Origin: Exiguobacterium aurantiacum DSM 6208
GTDB taxonomy: Bacteria > Bacillota > Bacilli > Exiguobacteriales > Exiguobacteriaceae
Direction of reading: 5' to 3'
DNA: 64,000 bases
Assembly: GCF_000702585.1 (NCBI RefSeq)
Contig: NZ_JNIQ01000001.1
Span: forward strand, 132,501 to 196,500
Every line of letters begins with the position of its first letter. Position 1 is the stretch's first letter. The position numbers and the translations under genes are program-made. The notes below the pieces were generated by a model, which saw only the letters and a program-made list of their open reading frames with translations, searched no databases and was not told the origin of the DNA. Shown in pieces: positions 52,607 through 61,581 of the stretch.

Positions 52607-53526
52607 TAGGCGTTCTCGACGGCGATGTCTTCACCGATGATCTTTACTTCCGGCTCAAGTTCAACATGGAACTTCTCTTTCACCGTCGCTTGGACGTGAC
52701 GAATGAGCGAGATATACTCCGTCGCCGTCGCGTCGGCAATGTTGACGATGAAGCCGGCATGTTTGAGCGATACTTCCGCCCCGCCGATCCGCTTCCCTTG
52801 CAGACCGCAGTCTTGAATCAACTTCCCGGCGAAGTAGCCCGGCGGTCGTTTGAACACACTCCCGCACGATGGATATTCGAGCGGCTGCTTCGATTCACGT
52901 TTGTACGTCAAATCGTCCATCACTGCTTTGATCGCTTCGTAAGGAAGCGGTTCTAATTCAAACGTCGCTTCGAGCACGATGAGCCCTTCTGTCGCAATCC
53001 GGCTCGTCCGATAGTCAAGCTCGAGCTCGTCTTTCGTGAGCGTCAACAGCTCCCCTGCCGGCGTCAAGACGACCGCGCTCAAGATGACGTCTTTCGTCTC
53101 GCCACCGTAAGCACCAGCGTTCATGTACACTGCGCCGCCGACCGTTCCAGGAATGCCGCAAGCGAACTCGAGACCAGACAACTCTTCTGTGAGCGCTTGA
53201 CGAGACACATCAATGATGGCGGCACCGGCTTGAGCGATGACTCGATCGCCTTCCCGGCGAATCGTCTTCAACTCGTTCAAGTTCAACACGATCCCTCGGA
53301 GACCCCCGTCCCGAACGATTAAGTTCGAGCCGAATCCGAGAATCATGAACGGGACTTGCTCGCGGTGGGCGAGCTCGAGCACCGCCTGTACTTCTTCATA
53401 TGTGTGTGGAGCCACGAAATAATCGGCGTTGCCACCAAGCTTTGTATACGTGTGTGCCGATAAAGGCTCGTCTTGTTTGACGCGATCGGCCGGGATGATT
53501 GTTACTAATTGATCTAAAAAGCTCAT
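52606..53526 (-). CDS. murB: UDP-N-acetylenolpyruvoylglucosamine reductase
   Basis: A 306-residue FAD enzyme of peptidoglycan precursor synthesis. [19 protein letters not shown] near residue 25, [20 protein letters not shown] near 60 and [20 protein letters not shown] near 123 form the FAD site. [20 protein letters not shown] near 220 carries the proton-donating serine and marks type II MurB. I chose the ATG at 53526; the open frame to a TTG at 53538 overlaps the ribosome binding site. Confidence 0.95.
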   Translation of the reverse strand: MSFLDQLVTIIPADRVKQDEPLSAHTYTKLGGNADYFVAPHTYEEVQAVLELAHREQVPFMILGFGSNLIVRDGGLRGIVLNLNELKTIRREGDRVIAQAGAAIIDVSRQALTEELSGLEFACGIPGTVGGAVYMNAGAYGGETKDVILSAVVLTPAGELLTLTKDELELDYRTSRIATEGLIVLEATFELEPLPYEAIKAVMDDLTYKRESKQPLEYPSCGSVFKRPPGYFAGKLIQDCGLQGKRIGGAEVSLKHAGFIVNIADATATEYISLIRHVQATVKEKFHVELEPEVKIIGEDIAVENA

Positions 53527-53612
53527 GCGTTCACTCAATCCTTTACGTTCTATTTTTATCGGTGCTTCGGACTCGTCCGGGCACGTCGCTGAATGGTTTC
53601 AGTACGAAACAC

Positions 53613-53641
53613 AGTATACAAATGTTTGACAGAGGTGACAA
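53613..53641 (-). promoter_or_regulatory. murB promoter
   Basis: TTGTCA (53641-53636), a 17-base spacer and TATACT (53618-53613) on the minus strand, about 90 bp before murB. Confidence 0.7.
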
Positions 53642-53672
53642 GCAACGTTTTCTTTACAATGGAAGAAAAGAT

Positions 53673-54323
53673 TTATAGCAATAATGATGTAGCGACTGCT
53701 ACTACGATAGGAATTGTGAAATTATCCCAATCACGATAGGAAATCGCTTCTGTCAGCGTGGCAACGACGGAAATGATAAACCCATATGTTACCACTTGCC
53801 AAAGCGGAACATCATCCCACAAAAACAATAAAAAGAGCACAGCATACGAGCTGAGGAACATGGCCATACTGCCTTGGAACGACCGTTTCTGCCCGTATAA
53901 GTCGTACGTCACCGTCCCATACTTCCGTCCGACGAGGGCGGCCAATCCGTCTCCCCAGGCCAAGACGAGCGACCCGGCCAAGAAGGCGAGCGGTTCTGTC
54001 TCAAAGAAGAAGAATAAGATCACGAGCAGCGCAATCGGATAATAGACCGTGCCAAATGATTTCCGCTCGGTTTGATGGACCGGTGACGGACTTTTATAAA
54101 GAAGGAATGCGTTCGCGAACGTGAAGAAGACGAGCGGAACGGCTGCGACGTACCATGTCTCAATCAACCAGACGGCGAGCAGCGCCCAATGTCCGACCGC
54201 GATATGTACACTTTTACGAATTGTTTCATCCGTCCATCCTAGACGCTTGCCGACTTGTTCGAGCCCGACGAGGAACACTAGGACTATGACGATGGACAGG
54301 ATGGAGCTGACCCATTCATTCAT
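53673..54323 (-). CDS. Diacylglycerol/polyprenol kinase family membrane protein
   Basis: A 216-residue protein with about seven segments. GWTDETIRKSVHIAVGHWAL near residue 29, LVLAWGDGLAALVGRKYGTV near 117, KRSFQGSMAMF near 144 and TEAISYRDWDNFTIPI near 188 match the Dgk1/SEC59/VTE5 kinase group, which uses CTP or ATP to phosphorylate a lipid alcohol. Substrate here unknown; polyprenol or diacylglycerol are family options. AAAGGTGGTCTACCG precedes the start. Confidence 0.83.
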   Translation of the reverse strand: MNEWVSSILSIVIVLVFLVGLEQVGKRLGWTDETIRKSVHIAVGHWALLAVWLIETWYVAAVPLVFFTFANAFLLYKSPSPVHQTERKSFGTVYYPIALLVILFFFFETEPLAFLAGSLVLAWGDGLAALVGRKYGTVTYDLYGQKRSFQGSMAMFLSSYAVLFLLFLWDDVPLWQVVTYGFIISVVATLTEAISYRDWDNFTIPIVVAVATSLLL

Positions 54324-54471
54324 CGGTAGACCACCTTTAGCTACATAATTTATACGTTTACATTATACCTTAATCGGGCCAGAACCTAGCTTCCCTTTCA
54401 AACATTTGGTAGAATGAGGTCAAATGACTGTATAGACGGCGATCGAAGCCGACTATAGAAAGGGTGGCTGT

Positions 54472-55095
54472 ATGCGCGACGCAACTTCAATTCAAACTTT
54501 GGCGGACTGCCTGCATTACATGCAAGTTGGCGACGTCGATCGGGCCATCGCCCTGTTTCCGGAAGAAGTGCGTGAACACTTCCCAAAAGAACTTCGTAAA
54601 ATCCACTTGTTTCATATTGAAAAGAACGGCCTGTCCATCAACCAAATCGTCGCTTTGGCGAACACGTTGACGGGCGAACATTTGTCGGCGACGACGATTC
54701 AAAACTGGACGAAGCGGGAAGTCCGCAAAATTATCGGCGTCCCTCGGGTCGGCAAAAAATACTCGTTGCAACAGGCCGCAATCATCTATTTGCTCGACGA
54801 CTTGAAGCACTTGTTCTCTCTTGAGGAGACGAGTTCGTTGCTTGCGCTCATCTTCAACAACCCGGACCGTGACGAAGACGACCTCATCTCGCCAATCGAT
54901 TTTTACCGATTGTACGCGGAATATGCGAAATCGACGAGTCCGATCGATTTGCTCGACACGCGTGCCAAGCGCTCCATCGAGAAGATGGGCCATACGCACC
55001 AGAACATCGTCCATGTCTTGAAGCTCTGTCTATACGCCCACCGCGTCACGACGCTCGAACTCGAGGCAAAACATTATTTGAACCGCTTCATTTGA
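54472..55095 (+). CDS. DUF1836 protein (HTH-like)
   Basis: A 207-residue protein. SINQIVALANTLTGEHLSAT near residue 54 then TTIQNWTKREVRKIIGVPRV looks like a MerR-type helix-turn-helix, and KKYSLQQAAIIYLLDDLKHL near 98 is the DUF1836 signature. It is probably a transcriptional regulator, ligand unknown. AAAGGGTGGCTGT precedes the ATG. It is divergent from the polyprenol kinase gene. The last codons are inside the terminator stem. Confidence 0.8.
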   Translation: MRDATSIQTLADCLHYMQVGDVDRAIALFPEEVREHFPKELRKIHLFHIEKNGLSINQIVALANTLTGEHLSATTIQNWTKREVRKIIGVPRVGKKYSLQQAAIIYLLDDLKHLFSLEETSSLLALIFNNPDRDEDDLISPIDFYRLYAEYAKSTSPIDLLDTRAKRSIEKMGHTHQNIVHVLKLCLYAHRVTTLELEAKHYLNRFI

Positions 55096-55109
55096 TGGAG
55101 CGGTTTTTG
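55081..55109 (+). terminator. Terminator of the DUF1836 gene
   Basis: A 10-bp stem (55081-55090 with 55096-55105) includes the end of the coding region; five T follow. Confidence 0.75.
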
Positions 55110-55117
55110 CGTATAAG

Positions 55118-55143
55118 AAAACACCAGTCCCGTGACTGGTGTT
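55118..55143 (-). terminator. Terminator of the LURP-one-like gene
   Basis: AACACCAGTC (55120-55129) pairs with GACTGGTGTT, then TTTTCTT on the minus strand. Confidence 0.75.
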
Positions 55144-55154
55144 CGTCATATCGA

Positions 55155-55634
55155 TTAAACAGAGACCGCGAGCGGCATCCGTGACTTCACACTCAACGTT
55201 TTCAACACTGACAACAGTTCGAACATCGAAAGCTGATCGGCTTCTTTCGTCAAACAGAAAGAGTCGTCTTCTTGGCGACGAAGTTCCGCCACAAGCTTCC
55301 CAGCCTTGTCGCGCACGCTGAACTTGTAGCGTTCGACATCGTACTGAATCGTATAGAGTCCGCGTTCATAGACGTTGTACTCACACTTTTTCCCGAATAA
55401 CGAGAATTTGTCTTTCAATTGACCAATCGCTTGCCCGTCATGGTTCATGACGACCCATTTCTGACAGTTCGGGATGTACTTCCCGAGAGCGATTTGTCGA
55501 CCAGACAAGTTGTGCACTTGGACACTGCCTTCCGCGTCGCGGTGAACAGATCCGATCGCATCATTTGTCTCGTCATAAATGGTCGCCTCGCCTTGCGTAA
55601 AGACGCAACCTTTTACATAAATTAATTTGCGCAC
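55155..55634 (-). CDS. LURP-one/tubby-like beta-barrel protein
   Basis: A 159-residue protein of short beta strands: DAIGSVHRDAEGSVQVHN, DGQAIGQLKDKFSLFGKKCE, ERYKFSVRDKAGKLVAELRR. The KFSLFGKKCEYNV and Y-x-F-S-V-x-D patterns resemble the LURP-one-related/YxjI scramblase-like fold. Function unknown; likely cytoplasmic. It starts with GTG at 55634 after TTAGGAGGAAAAGCG. The 216 bases upstream hold only a doubtful 62-codon frame. Confidence 0.6.
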   Translation of the reverse strand: MRKLIYVKGCVFTQGEATIYDETNDAIGSVHRDAEGSVQVHNLSGRQIALGKYIPNCQKWVVMNHDGQAIGQLKDKFSLFGKKCEYNVYERGLYTIQYDVERYKFSVRDKAGKLVAELRRQEDDSFCLTKEADQLSMFELLSVLKTLSVKSRMPLAVSV

Positions 55635-55850
55635 CGCTTTTCCTCCTAATACGTTCCAACCACGATTTTTCTGTTTGTCCGGTTGGGCATTCTGTGAAAC
55701 CCCAAAAAGTTTCTAGCAGCCGAATCTCTCTGTTCAACTACTACATATTTCATATGACGAAGATGATTATTGCACCGTTTGAACAAAAAGACAACCCCTT
55801 TTTCTTCGACACAATCCGTCATCTTGTCAAACATGTGAAAACACGCGTCG

Positions 55851-56366
55851 TTATCGCTTAAAACCGGCTTCTTTTAACAGCTGTTCAAGCTCTGATCTTG
55901 CAATCAGACGAACTTGATTTGGCTCAGCCAACTCGTACGCGCTGTCCGTGTAGGACGAATTCGTCACGACCCATCCTTCGTTCACTCCATAATACGGGAC
56001 AGCCGCCGCCACTTGTTGGACCGCCTCGAGACCGACGACTTTTTCGTAACGCTTCGCCTGGACGGCGATCGACCACCCTTCCGGCGTCTCGAGCAACAAG
56101 TCGGCCCCAAAGTCGCGGGACGCCGGTGTGACGGTGACCGTATAGCCGAGCTCAGTGAACACGTCTTCTAAAAACAGTTCGAACTCACGCCCTTCCATCC
56201 GATCGACCCGGTCGATCGTCGACAGCCGTTTTCGCCAAATGACCCAAGCGAACCCGAGCCCGACGACAGCGATGACAGTCCAGAACGGTGCGTCCCACCA
56301 CCACAGTCCGAACGCGAGTACTAGACTAAACCCCAATCCTTTCACATCCATCGTCCTCTCCATCAT
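55851..56366 (-). CDS. Membrane-anchored Mrr-type restriction endonuclease-like protein
   Basis: A 171-residue protein with two N-terminal membrane segments (about residues 8-24 and 28-44) and a PD-(D/E)xK domain. EGREFELFLEDVFTELGYTV near 59, the aspartate in SRDFGADLLLE near 83 and VQAKRYEKVVGLEAVQQV near 101 give the D-QxK catalytic pattern of Mrr_cat. It may cut DNA at the membrane or during uptake; the role is unknown. The start is uncertain: ATG 56366 has no clear site, ATG 56351 has GGAGAGG but tight spacing. Confidence 0.78.
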   Translation of the reverse strand: MMERTMDVKGLGFSLVLAFGLWWWDAPFWTVIAVVGLGFAWVIWRKRLSTIDRVDRMEGREFELFLEDVFTELGYTVTVTPASRDFGADLLLETPEGWSIAVQAKRYEKVVGLEAVQQVAAAVPYYGVNEGWVVTNSSYTDSAYELAEPNQVRLIARSELEQLLKEAGFKR

Positions 56367-56472
56367 TTGTTCACTATTACTTTACCGTCTGAAGGCAGGA
56401 AAACAAAGGCACATCTGTCGAATGTAATGAAGATGTACCCGTTTGATTTATAGAAGGAGGGATCACCCGTTG

Positions 56473-58647
56473 ATGGAGAAAAGAGTGCATCTCCAGAACG
56501 ACCTGTTGCATGCCTTGCCTTACGGTGTCGCCTTGATTCAAACAGACGGCACGATCGTTCAAGCGAACCGCCCGTTTTTAGAGCAATTCCCTGAGGACTT
56601 ACAGACACGTTCCAACGTGTTTCATATGGTCAACCAGTCCCCGATCACGATGGAGCTGTCCAGTCGAATGGAGCAAGGGCTTCCATGGACGTATGAGATG
56701 CCGACGATCCGCATCCATGCGATCCCGAACGGGGACGTCTATATCCTGTCGATCGAACCGCTCCCGCTCGACACGCGTGTCACCGTCCAACACAACGCCT
56801 TTGAGGCGATGATGCACACCGAACTCGACATGGCGATGATCATGACCGATGCGAACTTGCTCATCAATCGATTCAATAAAGGCGCCACCGAACTGTTCGG
56901 TTACGCGCCTCATGAAGTGTTATATGAGATGACGCCGTTCGCGCTTTTCGAATCGCGTGAGTTGAGCGAAAAACGCACCCACTACCAAGACGAGACCGAA
57001 CGTCTCTTATCGTTCGAGCAAATGTTGCGCGTCGCGCTCGATCGAGGAGACCGAGAATGGAAGTTCCAACGAAAAGACCGGACCCACTTCGTCGGCAAGT
57101 TGTTCATGCACCCTGTCTATGAACAGGCACGCGTCATCGGATTCTTCTTCTTTGTCTTCGACGTCAGTCCAGAGATCGCGTTAAAAGGAGAGCTGTTGCA
57201 TAAAGAACAGCGGTATCGTATGTTCGCAGAATCGGTTATCGAAGCCGTCTTGTTTCATGAGGACGGTACGATCCTTGACGCCAACAAAGCCACCGAGACG
57301 ATCTTCCGAATCCCGTCTGAAGAGATGGTCGGGCGCCAGACGATCGAGTTCATCGCGGAAGGGTACCGCGCCGACGTCTTGCGCCGTATCCGCAACCACA
57401 TCCAGACACCTTACGAAGTCATCGGACGCCGGGAAGACGGCACGTTCCTCGAGATGGAAGTCTATCCGAAAGAAGTGACGTACCAAGGGCAGACGCTTCG
57501 TGTCGCCGTCATGCGGGATATTAGTGACCGGAAAAAAGTCGAGCGCATGCTTGAACGTGAAAAGAATGCCATCGCCCGTCAGCGCGATATCATTCAATCC
57601 ATTCTTCAAGCGTCGAACGAGGCGTTCGTCTTAACCGAGTCGAACGGAAGCGTCCTCTTTATGAACGTCCACGCCCGTCGTTTGCTCGACTTGCCTGGAA
57701 TCGCTCCTAACAAAATGCAAGAACGGATCCCGCTCCTCACGACGTTCCGTCCCCGTGACCGGACCGAGATGTTAAAGAAAATCGACCTGTTGCTGGACGG
57801 ATCGGCTCGAGAAGTGTCGATGCGTTTCTCCATCCCGCAACCGAACGATCGAGATGAGCAATATTATGAGATGTATGCGACCGGTATGGATACGAAGCGC
57901 CAAATCGGTGTCGACAGCGGCTTTCTCTTCGTTTTCCGTAACCGGACCGAAGAAGAACGGATGGACCAAATCAAAAATGAGCTCGTCAGCACCGTCTCCC
58001 ACGAACTACGAACGCCACTGTCTTCCTTATCCGGTTATATCGAACTCATGCTCAACCGCGAACTGACTGCTGACAAGCGGGAGCGCTATTTGAAGACGAT
58101 GGCGAAAGAGGCAAAGCGGTTGACCGATTTATTGAACGACTTCCTCGACATTCAACGCATGGAGGACGGCAATCAAGAATATAAACAAGACCATTTCATC
58201 CTAAACGACCTCGTCCGCGACGTCGTCGAGCGGTTCCGGGAGACGAACGATCATTCGATTCATTTTGATGACGCGGATGAAACGCTCCCTCTCATCGCCG
58301 ATCAAGACCGGATTGAGCAAGTGATCATCAACTTGCTGTCAAACGCCATCAAGTACTCACCAAACCACCGGGAAATCGAAGTCCGGGTACGCCGGGAACA
58401 CAACCAAGCCCACGTCTCGGTTCAAGACTTCGGTATCGGTATCCCGGAGCATGCGTTCGAGGAACTGTTTAAAAAATTCTATCGCGTCGATAACTCTGAC
58501 ACTCGTCAAATCGGTGGGACCGGGCTCGGCCTCTCGATTTGTAAAGAAATCATCGAGTCACATGGTGGCAGTATCGAAGTCGAATCGACGGTCGGTGTCG
58601 GATCGACGTTCACATTCACGCTCGACTTAGCGGAGGAAACGATATGA
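56473..58647 (+). CDS. Multi-PAS soluble sensor histidine kinase
   Basis: A 724-residue kinase with no membrane segment. PAS-like domains lie at about residues 15-100, 110-235 (DLAMIMTDANLLINRFNKGA region), 250-365 (EAVLFHEDGTILDANKATE) and 375-490. HisKA has the phosphorylated histidine in STVSHELRTPLSSLSGYIEL (about residue 510). The ATPase domain has N-box QVIINLLSNAIKYSPNHREI, DFGIGIPEHAF and GTGLGLSICKEI. No response regulator gene is adjacent. AAGGAGGG precedes; TTG 56470 is an alternative start. The 3' end overlaps the SDR gene by 4 bp. Confidence 0.9.
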   Translation: MEKRVHLQNDLLHALPYGVALIQTDGTIVQANRPFLEQFPEDLQTRSNVFHMVNQSPITMELSSRMEQGLPWTYEMPTIRIHAIPNGDVYILSIEPLPLDTRVTVQHNAFEAMMHTELDMAMIMTDANLLINRFNKGATELFGYAPHEVLYEMTPFALFESRELSEKRTHYQDETERLLSFEQMLRVALDRGDREWKFQRKDRTHFVGKLFMHPVYEQARVIGFFFFVFDVSPEIALKGELLHKEQRYRMFAESVIEAVLFHEDGTILDANKATETIFRIPSEEMVGRQTIEFIAEGYRADVLRRIRNHIQTPYEVIGRREDGTFLEMEVYPKEVTYQGQTLRVAVMRDISDRKKVERMLEREKNAIARQRDIIQSILQASNEAFVLTESNGSVLFMNVHARRLLDLPGIAPNKMQERIPLLTTFRPRDRTEMLKKIDLLLDGSAREVSMRFSIPQPNDRDEQYYEMYATGMDTKRQIGVDSGFLFVFRNRTEEERMDQIKNELVSTVSHELRTPLSSLSGYIELMLNRELTADKRERYLKTMAKEAKRLTDLLNDFLDIQRMEDGNQEYKQDHFILNDLVRDVVERFRETNDHSIHFDDADETLPLIADQDRIEQVIINLLSNAIKYSPNHREIEVRVRREHNQAHVSVQDFGIGIPEHAFEELFKKFYRVDNSDTRQIGGTGLGLSICKEIIESHGGSIEVESTVGVGSTFTFTLDLAEETI

Positions 58648-59714
58648 ACCATTACGTCTTTACCGGATTCCCCGGTTTTTTAGCCGGGAAGCTGATCACC
58701 CATCTCGCTTCTTTACCGAATCAAATCGGAACGATTTACGCCCTTCATCTCCCGACGCAACACGATGAAGCTAGCGCATTAAAACAAGAACTGTTGGCGA
58801 CGACGTCACTCCAAGACGAACAACTCGTCCTCGTCGAGGCGGACATCACGCTCCCGGAAGTCATCCTCGACCCGATTATGCGCTCGGTCATCGAGCGTAG
58901 CGTGAATTATGTGTTTCATCTGGCGGCCGCTTACGACTTGAGCATTCCTTACGAAGTCGGTTATCGAATCAACTTGCTCGGCACGAAACATATGACGGCG
59001 TTCGCGAAGCGAGCCCCGCATTTGAAGCGGTACGTCTATTTCAGCACCGCTTACGTGTCGGGACGGCGGCAAGGGACGGTGTACGAGAACGAACTGTGGC
59101 ATCGTGTCGCCTTCAAAAACCATTACGAGGCGACAAAATACGAAGCCGAAGCGATCGTCTCACGTGAGTTCGGCTCGATGCCGGTGACCGTGATTCGACC
59201 GGGCATCGTCATCGGTCATAGTCTGACCGGTGAGACGAAAAAGTTTGATGGTGTCTATTTCGTCTTGAAATTGATGGACCAGTTGCGTCAAGCCGCCCCG
59301 CTCCCTTACATCGGACGCCAAAATATCGAAGTGAATCTCGTGCCGTACGATTATGTGGTCGAAGCGACGGCGTATCTCGCGCACGCACCAGCCGGGTTGG
59401 GCCGAACGTTTCATCTGACGGATCCGTTTCCGCACGGTGCGCGCGAAGTGTATCGCATGATTCACGAAGAGATGTTCCGTCGTCCTCCGCGTGGGACGAT
59501 TCCTCACGTTGCCGCCGAAGCCGGTTTTTCGGCCATGAAATTATCGGAACGATACGGAGTACCTCGTGAACTCCTAGACTACTTCAAACATCAAGTCCAT
59601 TTCGACACGACACAGACGATGCGGGCGTTAAACGGTACCGGTATCATCTGTCCCGACTTAAAAGACTATTTGCCGCAAGTCGTCGCCTATTACGACACAC
59701 ACAAAAAGCCCTGA
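58644..59714 (+). CDS. SDR-family NAD(P)-dependent reductase (extended, acyl-reductase-like)
   Basis: A 356-residue protein. The N-terminal nucleotide loop is FTGFPGFLAGKLITHLASLP, NYVFHLAAAYDLSIPYEVGY lies near residue 90, RYVYFSTAYVSGRRQGTVYE near 130 and the catalytic YEATKYEAEAIVSREF near 158. These fit extended SDR enzymes of the NAD_binding_4 (fatty acyl reductase/male sterility) type. Substrate unknown. It is translationally coupled to the histidine kinase by a 4-bp overlap, an unusual partner. Its last codons lie in the terminator. Confidence 0.8.
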   Translation: MNHYVFTGFPGFLAGKLITHLASLPNQIGTIYALHLPTQHDEASALKQELLATTSLQDEQLVLVEADITLPEVILDPIMRSVIERSVNYVFHLAAAYDLSIPYEVGYRINLLGTKHMTAFAKRAPHLKRYVYFSTAYVSGRRQGTVYENELWHRVAFKNHYEATKYEAEAIVSREFGSMPVTVIRPGIVIGHSLTGETKKFDGVYFVLKLMDQLRQAAPLPYIGRQNIEVNLVPYDYVVEATAYLAHAPAGLGRTFHLTDPFPHGAREVYRMIHEEMFRRPPRGTIPHVAAEAGFSAMKLSERYGVPRELLDYFKHQVHFDTTQTMRALNGTGIICPDLKDYLPQVVAYYDTHKKP

Positions 59715-59728
59715 TCAGGGCTTTTTGT
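59701..59728. terminator. Bidirectional terminator between the SDR gene and ktrB
   Basis: A perfect 28-bp palindrome with arms ACAAAAAGCCCTGA and T-runs on both strands. It contains the SDR stop codon. Confidence 0.88.
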
Positions 59729-61107
59729 CATCCAATCAATAGTTTTTCTTTCGGGTAGCGAATCTTGCGGTCAAGTTGGCGCGCGACGGTGAACAGAATC
59801 GTGAGCGATCCGACACGACCAAGCAACATCATGAACATGATGAGCTCTTTTCCGCTGTCATTCAACTCAGCCGTGATCCCGAGCGACAGTCCGACCGTCC
59901 CGAACGCGGAGACGACTTCAAACAAGATGGCCGTCGCTGGTAAGTGCCCGTTCGTCAAGATTGTCAGCGCGGTAATAAATAAAATAAAGAAGAAACTCGT
60001 GATGGCGACCATGTACGCCTTTTTAATCTGGAACACGTCGATCGTGCGTTCCATGATGACCGTTTCTTTTTTGCCGAGCAAAAATGCCCACATGTCGGCC
60101 AAGATGACGACCACGGTCGTCACTTTAATTCCCGACCCTGTCGATGCGGCCCCGGCCCCGATATACATGAGAATCAATATGAGACCGATCGAGACCGGCG
60201 CCATCGTCGCGACGTCGATCGTATTGAAGCCGGCCGTCCGCGTCGTGATGGCTTGGAAGAACGTCGCATGAAGAGCCTCGCCGAGCGGGCGCCCGTATAG
60301 TGCTCCTTCAATCGACACCCATTCGAACAACATAAGGGCGAACCAGGCGATGCCGTTAATAACGAGTAGCGACGCGATCATGATTTTCGAATGGAGCGCG
60401 AGCCGTTTCCAACGTCTCACCTCGGTCGCATCGGCAATCGTCGTGAAACCGAGCCCGCCAATCATGATCAGTATGGAAATCGTGACGACGATGGACGTGT
60501 TCTGTTCAAACTGCATGAGGCTATCGGGCCATAAGGCGAACCCAGCGTTATTGAACGCCGAGACGGCGTGGAAGAAGCCGTAGTACAAGGCGTCACCGAA
60601 CGAGTAGTCGCCGGTGCCATACAGTTCTGCCGTCAAAAAGCAGAGACCGATCACTTGGACAATGACCGTCGTAAAGACGATGTTTCGGACGAGTCGCACC
60701 GTTCCGCCCGGTCCTGATAAATTGAGAGACTCTTGGAGCAAGATACGCTGCTTCAAACCGATTTTACGCCCGAGCACGCTTAAAAGCATGAGGGCGACCG
60801 TCATGAATCCGAGTCCTCCGATTTGAATCAACGCAACAATGACGAGTTCGCCGAACGTCGTGAACGACGTTCCGATGTCGACTGTGGAAAGCCCCGTCAC
60901 CGTCCCGGCCGATGTCGCAATGAAAAGACAGTCGATCCAAGACACCGGTTCACTTTGCGCAAACGGCATATAAAGGAGCGTTGCCCCAATAAAAATCACG
61001 AGTAAAAATCCGCTGGCAATAAAGCGGGCCGGCTTCTCGAACACGATTCGGTACAACGCCTCGATTCGTTTCAACCGCCGTTCCCGTATCGATAATGGAT
61101 GTCGCAT
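59728..61107 (-). CDS. ktrB: KtrB/TrkH-type potassium uptake protein
   Basis: A 459-residue channel-like transporter with four M1-P-M2 repeats. Selectivity-loop segments with conserved glycines are TSAGTVTGLSTVDIG near residue 64, HAVSAFNNAGFALWPDSL near 185, TTRTAGFNTIDVATMAP near 290 and SAFGTVGLSLGIT near 400. It works with a KtrA/KtrC regulatory subunit, which is not encoded here. I chose the ATG at 61107 because AAGGAGATATGAGG lies directly upstream; earlier in-frame starts to 61167 lack a site. Confidence 0.9.
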   Translation of the reverse strand: MRHPLSIRERRLKRIEALYRIVFEKPARFIASGFLLVIFIGATLLYMPFAQSEPVSWIDCLFIATSAGTVTGLSTVDIGTSFTTFGELVIVALIQIGGLGFMTVALMLLSVLGRKIGLKQRILLQESLNLSGPGGTVRLVRNIVFTTVIVQVIGLCFLTAELYGTGDYSFGDALYYGFFHAVSAFNNAGFALWPDSLMQFEQNTSIVVTISILIMIGGLGFTTIADATEVRRWKRLALHSKIMIASLLVINGIAWFALMLFEWVSIEGALYGRPLGEALHATFFQAITTRTAGFNTIDVATMAPVSIGLILILMYIGAGAASTGSGIKVTTVVVILADMWAFLLGKKETVIMERTIDVFQIKKAYMVAITSFFFILFITALTILTNGHLPATAILFEVVSAFGTVGLSLGITAELNDSGKELIMFMMLLGRVGSLTILFTVARQLDRKIRYPKEKLLIG

Positions 61108-61203
61108 CCTCATATCTCCTTCACTATTTCTAAGCCACATATTACGCCTCGCCATCGAAATTGCCAACTAGAAAAATGTCACGCTAACTCTTTCGTCGTT
61201 TTT

Positions 61204-61232
61204 TTGGTAATATGATAGATAGACTTTATAAA
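61204..61232 (+). promoter_or_regulatory. Promoter of the 79-residue gene
   Basis: TTGGTA (61204-61209), a 17-base spacer and TATAAA (61227-61232). Confidence 0.6.
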
Positions 61233-61255
61233 CGTTGAGGAGGTTGAATGAAACC

Positions 61256-61495
61256 GTGGACCCTAGTACGGTAGATCATTCGCTAAAGGATGTCTCGCGA
61301 AGGTTGGAGCGTCAGTCACAGTACATGCCCGCCCATCTTTATTTCCAGCTCGAAGAATTGCTACAATGGTCGCTCGATCAACAAGTTGTGAATCAATTGT
61401 ACGCATTGTTAAAAAAATACGATGTATTAACCGATATAGAGCGTGAAGAACGAAATATCAGCATTCAACTGCTGATTGACGAAAACGGCGCTTAA
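61256..61495 (+). CDS. Small helical protein, unknown
   Basis: A 79-residue protein from GTG 61256, with SQYMPAHLYFQLEELLQWSL and VVNQLYALLKKYDVLTDIER, which look like two amphipathic helices, then an acidic end. Family not recognised. The start is odd: GAGGAGG is 12 bases from this GTG but only four bases from an out-of-frame ATG at 61248 that opens MKPWTLVR and stops at 61274. Either that frame is a leader peptide overlapping the start, or the true start is the ATG and a frameshift follows. Confidence 0.6.
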   Translation: MDPSTVDHSLKDVSRRLERQSQYMPAHLYFQLEELLQWSLDQQVVNQLYALLKKYDVLTDIEREERNISIQLLIDENGA

Positions 61496-61513
61496 CCATC
61501 GGGAACGCATTAT

Positions 61514-61545
61514 GCGGGAGACGAGTTGCGTCTCTCGCTTTTTTT
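61514..61545 (+). terminator. Terminator after the 79-residue gene
   Basis: A 10-bp stem with one wobble pair (61514-61523 with 61529-61538), followed by seven T. Confidence 0.8.
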
Positions 61546-61581
61546 AATTCCTGTTCATTTAGAAAGGTGGAAAACATAGAC

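Noticed and set aside
55646-55834. Minus-strand 62-codon frame before the LURP-one-like gene
   Set aside because: No ribosome binding site, several rare arginine codons and no family. It ends exactly at the next gene's site, so coupling is possible, but I do not support it as a gene.
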